NCBI GenBank assembly: GCA_965276635.1
Contig: CBDIBC010000005.1
Coordinates: 434,001-498,000, forward strand
Direction of reading: 5' to 3'
DNA: 64,000 bases
From: CBDIBC01 sp965276635
GTDB taxonomy: Bacteria; Actinomycetota; Acidimicrobiia; Acidimicrobiales; Palsa-688
Shown here piece by piece: positions 34,747 through 41,510 of this stretch; position 1 is the stretch's first letter; every line of letters begins with the position of its first letter. The notes under the pieces were generated by a model, which did no database searches, was not told the DNA's origin, and saw only the letters and a list, made by a program, of their open reading frames with translations. The translations under genes were made by a program, and so were the position numbers.

Positions 34747-34988
34747 GCGGAAGTTGTCGTAGCGCCGGAGGCGATGGCCTCGTCCATGTCCTCGAGAGTG
34801 ACGAGCTCCGATGGCCGCGGCACGGCACCTTTGAGATCCTGGACCGATGCTGCCTGCAGATGGATCTCGTAACCACCGGTGTCGGTGGGGATGAAGGCGA
34901 GCCGAGACCCTGGTCGCAGACCAAGCTTGGTGCGCACGTCGACGGGGATGGTGACCTGACCCTTGCTGGTGACAGCGGCGGACGTCAT
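34743..34988 (-). CDS. vapB: AbrB/MazE-type (VapB) antitoxin
   Basis: 81 residues. The SpoVT/AbrB swapped-hairpin domain fills the N-terminus (TSKGQVTIPVDVRTKLGLRP, then GSRLAFI); the acidic C-terminus would bind the toxin. ATG selected over an upstream in-frame start because TAAGGAG lies 7 nt before it. A perfect inverted repeat overlaps the ribosome-binding site and is the likely autoregulatory operator. Confidence 0.9.
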   Translation of the reverse strand: MTSAAVTSKGQVTIPVDVRTKLGLRPGSRLAFIPTDTGGYEIHLQAASVQDLKGAVPRPSELVTLEDMDEAIASGATTTSA

Positions 34989-34996
34989 GGGGCGCT

Positions 34997-35013
34997 CCTT
35001 ACCCTTGGTAAGG
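34997..35013. promoter_or_regulatory. Inverted repeat at the vapB ribosome-binding site
   Basis: CCTTACC-CTT-GGTAAGG, perfect 7-bp arms. On the minus strand the right arm contains the vapB Shine-Dalgarno. Suited to binding by the AbrB-type antitoxin, or to an mRNA hairpin masking the site. Confidence 0.5.
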
Positions 35014-35170
35014 CGAGTGTACACCGTCGCAGTTGTTGCGCACCGCTCAAGGATCCGCTTGCGGTGATCGAGTCGGGATTGCTTGGCGTCAGTTCTAGCG
35101 GGGACGTGGCAGCGCCGAAATCCAGGTCCATCTCACGATCTTCCGACGGTTGACGGACGTAGAGTACGCC

Positions 35171-35542
35171 ATGAGGTCGACACGAGCGCGACACAAGAGG
35201 AGACCGGTGGCATCCCTCGCTGCACTGCTTGACCAACTCTACGAAGGCAACATCGTTGACGCCGCTGACGTGGCACGCGTCAGCGGGTCACATCCCCGCA
35301 GCGTGGCTCGGTGGCAGTCCCCCGAGGGCGCTGCCCGCCGGGACTCCGAGGAGCGCCTCCTTGAGCTGAAGGCCGTCGTCGACCTGCTCCGCCGTGTCGT
35401 GCGAGAGGACGCAGCGCGCCTGTGGTTGCGAGCCCCGAACCCCGAGCTGGCCTATGAGAAGCCGTTGGACCTCATCGCCGCAGGCCACTACGAACGCGTC
35501 ATCGACCTGCTGCTTGCCATGGCCGAGGGCGTAACTGCCTAA
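35171..35542 (+). CDS. Xre/MbcA/ParS-type antitoxin
   Basis: 123 residues. N-terminal Xre-like helix-turn-helix (NIVDAADVARVSGSHPRSVA), C-terminal Xre/MbcA/ParS toxin-binding domain (LWLRAPNPELAYEKPLDLIA and GHYERVIDLL), ending just before the RES toxin. ATG preferred to a TTG seven codons upstream; TAGAGT 5 nt before it could be the -10 of a leaderless transcript. Forms a type II module with the next gene. Confidence 0.9.
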   Translation: MRSTRARHKRRPVASLAALLDQLYEGNIVDAADVARVSGSHPRSVARWQSPEGAARRDSEERLLELKAVVDLLRRVVREDAARLWLRAPNPELAYEKPLDLIAAGHYERVIDLLLAMAEGVTA

Positions 35543-35543
35543 C

Positions 35544-36209
35544 ATGCCGGTGTTCGACGCTTCGCGGCTGGCTGCGATCACGGCGACGGGTTTCAACGGT
35601 CCCGCCTACCGCAACCACGCTCCCGGTTTCGATCCGGTCAGTGGAGAGGGCGCCCGGCGACTCGGCGGACGGTTCAATCCGCCCCACAGCTTCCCGGTCC
35701 TCTACCTGTGCGCCACCACACCGTGTGTCGTCGCCGAGCTCACACACCAAGCCACTCGGCAAGGTCTTCGCGTCGCAGCCCTCCTACCACGGGAACTGTG
35801 GACGGTCTCCCTGAGCCTCGACGCCGTTCTCGATCTGGGAGATCCCGAGGTTCGCCACGAGCTGCGTCTCGAGATCGGCGACCTCATACGTCCCGACCAA
35901 GGATTCACCCGAAAAATTGGTGAGGCGGCTTACGATCTCCGATTCCAGGCGATCCGCTCCCCTTCCGCCACCGACGTCGACGAGGTTCTCGCCGTGTTCC
36001 CAGAGAACCTGGGCTCGGCGCCCCTGACCCCCCGGCTGGTACGAGTGTGGGCAAACGTCAGCGAGCTGCCGACCCCGAGCTCGTACGTGGGCTCCCCTCC
36101 CGAGGCAGGAAGACGAACGGCTCCTCCAGTCCTCGTGGCTGCGTCACCCCACACGCGGCTCGAACCGCCGGGGCGCTCCACGAGCAGGATGGCCGCGGCA
36201 CAATGGTGA
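35544..36209 (+). CDS. RES-domain toxin (MbcT-like, NAD-degrading)
   Basis: 221 residues. RES signature: GEGARRLGGRFNPPHSFPVL (the conserved Arg is in GGRF), LYLCATTPCVVAELTHQ with the conserved Glu, and a C-terminal Ser region (ELPTPSSYVG). RES toxins deplete NAD+ by (phosphoro)lysis; family knowledge, not shown here. One base separates it from the antitoxin stop. It is about 40-60 residues longer than many RES toxins because of a Pro/Ser-rich tail. Confidence 0.9.
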   Translation: MPVFDASRLAAITATGFNGPAYRNHAPGFDPVSGEGARRLGGRFNPPHSFPVLYLCATTPCVVAELTHQATRQGLRVAALLPRELWTVSLSLDAVLDLGDPEVRHELRLEIGDLIRPDQGFTRKIGEAAYDLRFQAIRSPSATDVDEVLAVFPENLGSAPLTPRLVRVWANVSELPTPSSYVGSPPEAGRRTAPPVLVAASPHTRLEPPGRSTSRMAAAQW

Positions 36210-36210
36210 G

Positions 36211-36845
36211 ATGCCAGGGCTGATCCTCACCGTGTGGCCCGGGATCGCGGTAGAGCTCCGGGCCATGTGGCCATGGGTGAGCTGGAACATCCTGCTGGCG
36301 GTCATGCCGGCCGTCGGCGCCGCCTTCCTCTTCTCCTGGCGGGGACGGCGCACGTGGTCGTGGTGGACGGTGGCCGCCGCCGCCCTCGTGTTCCTCCCGA
36401 ACGCGCCATACGCGCTCACCGACCTCGTCCACGTCCCCGAGACGTTGCGCACGGCGCCGTCGCTGACGTCGATCGTGGTCGTCATCGTCCCCCTGTTCGT
36501 CGCCCTGTTGGGAGCCGGCGTGCTCAGCTACGTGGTCTGCCTGCGCCTCCTGCGCGCCGAGCTGCGCCGCCGCGGCTGGACGAGGTCGGGCCGCCTGGCG
36601 GCGGCCGGCGCCGTCCATGTCCTGTGCGCCCTGGGGATCGTGCTCGGGCGCATCGAACGGCTCAACTCCTGGGACGTCATCCGCCCCCACATCCTGGCCG
36701 GGGGGCTGGACTCGCTGCGCCACCACCCGGCGGCCGTGGCGGCACGTTGGTCGCCGTCATGGCCACCAGCCTGGTCGCCGACCGCATGGCGTTCCCCCTG
36801 GGCCGCCGGGCCCTCGGGATAGGGCGCCGGCTCCGAGCCCACTGA
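36211..36845 (+). pseudogene. DUF1361 membrane protein with a C-terminal frameshift
   Basis: The first 175 residues match DUF1361: four or five helices, VFLPNAPYALTDLVHV, and LGRIERLNSWDVIRPH. After the His-His at about 36727 the original frame turns into a Trp/Ser/Pro-rich tail and stops at 36822. The frame reached by a one-base shift near 36735 encodes the expected last helix (TLVAVMATSLVADRMAFPLG) and stops at 36845. So the gene is frameshifted near its end, by mutation or read error. It begins one base after the RES toxin stop. Confidence 0.7.
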
Positions 36846-36984
36846 GGCCGGACGGCCGACCCGAGCACCCTGAGGCCGGACGGCCGACCCGAGCACCCTG
36901 AGGCCGGACGGCCGACCCGAGCACCCTGACGGCCGGACCGGCCGACCCGAGCACCCTGACCGCCGCACCGGCCGAGCCGACGGG
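36843..36984. repeat. 28-30 bp tandem repeat
   Basis: Three identical 28-bp units (from 36843, 36871 and 36899), a 30-bp variant at 36927, and a diverged partial unit from 36957. Each contains GGCCG-GA-CGGCC, able to fold into a small hairpin. It begins in the stop codon of the DUF1361 frame and ends about 25 bp before the next gene. Likely slippage-prone; a role in termination is possible. Confidence 0.85.
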
Positions 36985-37010
36985 AACGATCTGCGTGCCA
37001 GACTCGATCC

Positions 37011-37766
37011 ATGGATGCCCCGTCGCTGATCGCTGCGATCCACCAGGAAGGGACCGCGCTCGCACAGGCGGCCGAGGTGGCATCGGATGCCGACATTCCC
37101 TCGTGCCCAGGCTGGGACATGGCGGCCCTGCTCGGCCACACCGGCAGCGTCCATCGCTGGGCGGCGGAGATCGTCCGCACCGGCGACCGGGTCAGCCGGC
37201 GGACGCTGCCCGCACCACCCGACGGTGCCGAGGCGCGGATCATGTGGTTCCGGACCGGGGTCGACGAGTTGACCGCCGAGCTCGCCCGTCACGACCCGGA
37301 CGCCGAGGTGTGGACGTTCGCGCCGTCCGGCGAGCAGCGGGTGTGGTGGTGGTGCCGCCGGCAGGCCGCGGAGACTGCCGTGCACCGCTGGGATGCCGAG
37401 AACGGCGTCCACCTGGCCGATCGGGGGGCGCCTCCCGGCGCCATCGCCGATCAGCTGGCGGTCGCCGGGGTGGACGAGTACCTGATCGACTTCCTCCCGC
37501 CGGCGGCGGAAGCGGCCGGCGTCGACCTGTCCGGCAGCCTGCACCTCCACGCCACCGACGAGGGCGTCGACGGCGAGTGGGCCATCGACCTCGACGCCCG
37601 GCCGGTCACGTCCCGGCGCGAGCACGTCAAGGCGGACACGGCGATCCGCGGTCCGGTGTCGGACCTGTTGCTCTGGCTGTGGAACCGGCTGCCCGTCGGC
37701 GGCGCCCGGCTCGACGTGTTCGGCTCGTCTGACGCCATCGTCTCCTGGCCACAGCTCCGGCCCTGA
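37011..37766 (+). CDS. Maleylpyruvate isomerase-family, mycothiol-dependent (DinB-like) enzyme
   Basis: 251 residues. N-terminal four-helix DinB-like domain with the metal-type motif CPGWDMAALLGHTGSVHRW, a central AAETAVHRWDAE carrying the other metal His residues, and a C-terminal SCP2-like region. The family contains mycothiol-dependent isomerases and transferases. Supports a mycothiol-using actinobacterium; substrate unknown. Start is the ATG giving MDAPSLIAAI. Confidence 0.88.
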   Translation: MDAPSLIAAIHQEGTALAQAAEVASDADIPSCPGWDMAALLGHTGSVHRWAAEIVRTGDRVSRRTLPAPPDGAEARIMWFRTGVDELTAELARHDPDAEVWTFAPSGEQRVWWWCRRQAAETAVHRWDAENGVHLADRGAPPGAIADQLAVAGVDEYLIDFLPPAAEAAGVDLSGSLHLHATDEGVDGEWAIDLDARPVTSRREHVKADTAIRGPVSDLLLWLWNRLPVGGARLDVFGSSDAIVSWPQLRP

Positions 37767-37835
37767 CCGGGCGCCCCTCGTTGACACGAGTGCCACGACG
37801 GACCTACACATGACGCCGTGACTCGAGGGGACGCC

Positions 37836-39437
37836 ATGCCAGGCAGCCAGGTCGACGTCGTCGTGGTCGGCGCCGGCTTCGCGGGCGTGTACGCCGCCTA
37901 CCGGTTCCGCCAGGCCGGGCTCCGCCCGATGGTGATCGAGGCCGGCAGCGACGTCGGGGGCACGTGGTACTGGAACCGGTACCCGGGGGCGCGTTGCGAC
38001 GTGGAGAGCATGGAGTACTCCTACAGCTTCTCCGAGGAGCTGCAGCAGGAGTGGGAGTGGACCGAGCGCTATGCCGGTCACGCCGAGATCCAGCGCTACC
38101 TCGGCCATGTGGCCGACCGCTTCGACCTCCGCCGCGACATCCGCTTCGACACCCGGGTGACGGCAGCGAGCTTCGACGACGACGAGGCCGAGGGGTGCTG
38201 GCGGGTCACGACCGATCGGGGGCCCGATGTGACCGCTCCGTTCCTGGTCATGGCCACCGGCTCCCTGTCGTCGGCGAACCTGCCCGATATCCCCGGGCGT
38301 GACGACTTCGCCGGCCCGCTCCTCCACACCGGTCGCTGGCCCCACGAGCCGATCGATCTGAGCGGCCAGCGGGTAGGAGTGATCGGCACCGGCTCATCGG
38401 CGGTGCAGCTGATCCCAGTCGTGGCCGAGGTGGCCGCGGCGCTAACGGTCTTCCAGCGCACGGCGACCTACTCGATACCAGCCCGGAACGAGCCGCTGGA
38501 CCCCGACGCCGTGGCCGAGGTCAAAGCCGTGTACGCCGACTTCCGGCGCCGGCAGCGCACGATGGCCGGTGCGTTGGGCGCCACCATCTCCACGCCCCGT
38601 ATCCCGGCGTTCTCCGTCGACGACGAGGAACGTCACCGCCTGGCCGAGGAGGGCTGGCAGGAAGGCGGTTGGGCATTCCAGGCCACCTTTGTCGACACCA
38701 TCGTCGACCCAAAGGCGAACGGCTATGTCGCCGACTTCGTGCGGGCCAAGATCCGCGACGTCGTCCACGACCCGGAGGTGGCCGCCCGGCTGGAGCCCAG
38801 CCATCTCATCAGCTGCAAGCGGCTCTGCCTCGACTCCGGCTACTACGAGACCTTCAACCGGCCAAACGTGCATCTGGTCGACATCGCCGACCACGGCGTC
38901 GACCGGATCACCCCCGACGGCGTGACCGCCAACGGCGTCCACCACCCGCTCGACGCCCTGGTGCTGGCTACCGGCTACGACGCCATGACCGGGGCCCTCA
39001 ACGCCATCGACATCACCGGTCGAGGCCACGCCCGGTTGCGCGACACATGGGCAGCCGGACCGGTGACCTATCTCGGGCTCGGCGTCCCCGACTTCCCAAA
39101 CCTGTTCTCCGTCTCCGGGCCAGGAAGCCCGTCGGTACTCTGCAACATGGTCGTGGCCGCCGAGCAGCACATCGACTGGATCGCCGACTGCATCACCCAC
39201 CTGCTCGCCACCGGGCGTCACACCATTGAAGCGACGCGAGAGGCAGCTATGGAGTGGGTCGGCCACGTCAACCAGGTCGCCCACCGCACCCTCTATCCCA
39301 CGTGCAACTCGTGGTACCTGGGGGCCAACGTGCCCGGCAAGCCCCGGGTGTTCATGCCGCTGCTCGGCTTCCCCGACTACGCGGCGCGCTGTGACGCCGT
39401 GGCCGCCGCCGACTACGAAGGGTTCACGCTCTCGTGA
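37836..39437 (+). CDS. Flavin-dependent Baeyer-Villiger monooxygenase
   Basis: 533 residues. FAD Rossmann motif VVVGAGFAGVYAAYRFRQAG at the N-terminus, GGTWYWNRYPGARCDVES, the type I BVMO fingerprint FAGPLLHTGRWP (F-x-G-x-x-x-H-x-x-x-W-P), and the NADPH motif GVIGTGSSAVQ. ATG selected because GAGGGG lies 5 nt upstream; a GTG six codons earlier is the alternative. Inserts oxygen into ketones to give esters or lactones. The esterase-type and alpha/beta hydrolases elsewhere in the window could act on such products, but linkage is only inferred. Confidence 0.95.
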   Translation: MPGSQVDVVVVGAGFAGVYAAYRFRQAGLRPMVIEAGSDVGGTWYWNRYPGARCDVESMEYSYSFSEELQQEWEWTERYAGHAEIQRYLGHVADRFDLRRDIRFDTRVTAASFDDDEAEGCWRVTTDRGPDVTAPFLVMATGSLSSANLPDIPGRDDFAGPLLHTGRWPHEPIDLSGQRVGVIGTGSSAVQLIPVVAEVAAALTVFQRTATYSIPARNEPLDPDAVAEVKAVYADFRRRQRTMAGALGATISTPRIPAFSVDDEERHRLAEEGWQEGGWAFQATFVDTIVDPKANGYVADFVRAKIRDVVHDPEVAARLEPSHLISCKRLCLDSGYYETFNRPNVHLVDIADHGVDRITPDGVTANGVHHPLDALVLATGYDAMTGALNAIDITGRGHARLRDTWAAGPVTYLGLGVPDFPNLFSVSGPGSPSVLCNMVVAAEQHIDWIADCITHLLATGRHTIEATREAAMEWVGHVNQVAHRTLYPTCNSWYLGANVPGKPRVFMPLLGFPDYAARCDAVAAADYEGFTLS

Positions 39438-39489
39438 CGCCGAGTCCCGACCCCCAGGGCGCCGGCGAGGTTTGCCGCAGCGTCGGCGC

Positions 39490-41244
39490 GTGACGACGGC
39501 TGAGCAGGAGCCGGAAGCGGCAAGAGCACCGATCCCCGAATCCATCACAGGCACCGACGCCGACCCGCGCGGTGGCGGCTACAAGTGGATCGCCCTGTCG
39601 AACACCACCGTGGGAGTCCTGCTCGCGACCATCGACGCATCCATCACGCTCATCGCCATGCCCGACATCTTCCGCGGCATCAAGCTGAACCCGTTGCAGC
39701 CCGGCAACAGCTTCTACCTGCTGTGGATGATCCTCGGCTTCCTCGTCGTGAGCAGCGTGCTGGTCGTCAGCCTCGGCCGGCTCGGCGACCTCTTCGGCCG
39801 GGTTCGTATGTACAACCTGGGCTTCGTCGTCTACACCGCGGCCTCGCTGCTGCTGACCATCGACTGGCTGACCGGGCGGCCGGGGGCGCTGTTCCTCATC
39901 GTCGGGCGCATCCTGCAAGGTGTGGGCGCGGCGTTCCTCATCGCCAACTCCTCGGCCATCCTGACCGACGCCTTCCCCGCCACCCAGCGCGGCCTGGCCC
40001 TCGGCATCAACAACATCGCCGGCATCAGCGGCTCGTTCATCGGCTTGATCCTCGGCGGTCTCCTGGCGCCGATCAACTGGCGCCTGGTCTTCCTCGTGTC
40101 GGTGCCCTTCGGTCTGTTCGGGACGGTGTGGGCATACCTCAAGCTGGAGGATCGGGGCGTCCGCCGCCGGGCGCCGATCGACTGGCCGGGCAACATCACG
40201 TTCGCGCTCGGGCTCATCCTGGTCATGGTCGGCATCACCTACGGCATCGAGCCGGCCGGCGGCCACACCATGGGGTGGACCAGTGCGCCCGTCATGGCCG
40301 AGCTGGGCGTCGGCGTCGCCTTCTTGGTCGCCTTCGCCGTCATCGAGACCCGCGTGGCCGACCCCATGTTCCGGCTACCCCTGTTCCGCATCCGGGCGTT
40401 CACGTTCGGCACCCTGTCGTCGTTCCTGTCGGCCATCGGGCGGGGCGGCCTCATGTTCATGTTGATCATCTGGCTGCAGGGCATCTGGCTCCCCGAGCAC
40501 GGCTACAGCTTCACCTCCACTCCGCTGTGGGCTGGCATCTACATGCTGCCGCTCACGTGCGGCTTCCTCCTGGCCGGGCCGGCCGCCGGCTACTTCTCCG
40601 ACCGCTTCGGCGCCCGGCCCTTCGCCACCGGCGGCATGGTCGGCGCCGCCTGCTCCTTCCTGCTCATGCTGGTCCTCCCCGTCGACTTCAGCTATCCGGC
40701 GTTCGCCGCCATCCTCCTGCTCAACGGGCTCTCCATGGGGATGTTCGCCGCCCCCAACCGGGCGGCGGTGATGAACAGCCTGCCGTCGCCGGACCGAGGG
40801 GCGGGAGGCGGCATGAACTCGACGTTCCAGAACTCCGCCCAGGTGCTGTCGATCGGGATCTTCTTCACTCTGATGATCGTCGGGCTGTCGGCCTCGTTGC
40901 CGGCGGCGCTCCTCGCCGGGCTGTCCAGCCACGGTGTCGACCCGGCGACCGCGGCCCACGTCGCCCACCTGCCGCCGGTGTCGGTCCTCTTCGCCGCGTT
41001 CCTCGGTTACAACCCGATCCAGCAGCTGCTCGGCGGCCACGTGGTGGGCGGGTTGTCAGCAGCGAACCAGCACGTGCTGCTGGGCCACGGCTTCTTCCCG
41101 TCGCTCATCTCCGGGCCGTTCAAGTCCGGGCTGCGCGAGGCGTTCGGGTTCGCCGCGCTGGCCTGCGTGGTCGCGGCGGTGGCGTCGTGGTGGCGGGGGG
41201 CGCGCTACGTGGACGAAGGCGACGCCGGCAGCCCGTCTGAGTAA
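39490..41244 (+). CDS. MFS drug/solute exporter, EmrB/QacA (DHA2) type
   Basis: 584 residues, about 14 helices. Motif A-like RLGDLFGRVRMYNLG and motif C-like region GVGAAFLIANSSAI; helix 1 contains LLATIDASITLIAMPDIF, the D-A-T/S-I-V-N-V-A-L-P equivalent of DHA2 exporters. GTG start follows the monooxygenase by 52 bp in the same direction, so co-expression is likely. Substrate unknown. Confidence 0.92.
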   Translation: MTTAEQEPEAARAPIPESITGTDADPRGGGYKWIALSNTTVGVLLATIDASITLIAMPDIFRGIKLNPLQPGNSFYLLWMILGFLVVSSVLVVSLGRLGDLFGRVRMYNLGFVVYTAASLLLTIDWLTGRPGALFLIVGRILQGVGAAFLIANSSAILTDAFPATQRGLALGINNIAGISGSFIGLILGGLLAPINWRLVFLVSVPFGLFGTVWAYLKLEDRGVRRRAPIDWPGNITFALGLILVMVGITYGIEPAGGHTMGWTSAPVMAELGVGVAFLVAFAVIETRVADPMFRLPLFRIRAFTFGTLSSFLSAIGRGGLMFMLIIWLQGIWLPEHGYSFTSTPLWAGIYMLPLTCGFLLAGPAAGYFSDRFGARPFATGGMVGAACSFLLMLVLPVDFSYPAFAAILLLNGLSMGMFAAPNRAAVMNSLPSPDRGAGGGMNSTFQNSAQVLSIGIFFTLMIVGLSASLPAALLAGLSSHGVDPATAAHVAHLPPVSVLFAAFLGYNPIQQLLGGHVVGGLSAANQHVLLGHGFFPSLISGPFKSGLREAFGFAALACVVAAVASWWRGARYVDEGDAGSPSE

Positions 41245-41427
41245 CGCCATGAGACCGGCAACCACGGACCGGCCGTCCAAGTACATCACCGGCGTGGAGC
41301 GCACCCACGATCGGGTGACCGGGGCCCGGCCCGATCCAAGCGGCGGTTGAAACCGGCCCGGCCTTCGTCGCCGGACCGACGGTCCTACCGTGGCGCGCCG
41401 CGCCGCTCAACCGACCGACGACGGGCC

Positions 41428-41477
41428 GCTCTGGTGCCCGCAATAGTGGCGATACCCACCATTCCGGGCACCAGAGC
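41428..41477. terminator. Strong hairpin between convergent genes (bidirectional terminator candidate)
   Basis: Perfect 13-bp arms GCTCTGGTGCCCG and CGGGCACCAGAGC with a 24-nt loop that can itself pair GTGG/CCAC. Outside them CCGACGAC (from 41417) and GTCGTCGG (about 41508) could extend the structure. It lies between the convergent MFS and double-CaiB genes. No T-run on either strand, so Rho-independent activity is uncertain; a small palindromic element is the alternative. Confidence 0.5.
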
Positions 41478-41510
41478 TGCCACCGGGCCTGGCCGCCCAC
41501 GGTCGTCGGC

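Noticed and set aside
36843..36984. CRISPR array
   Set aside because: Units are directly adjacent with no unique spacers, and no cas genes are present.
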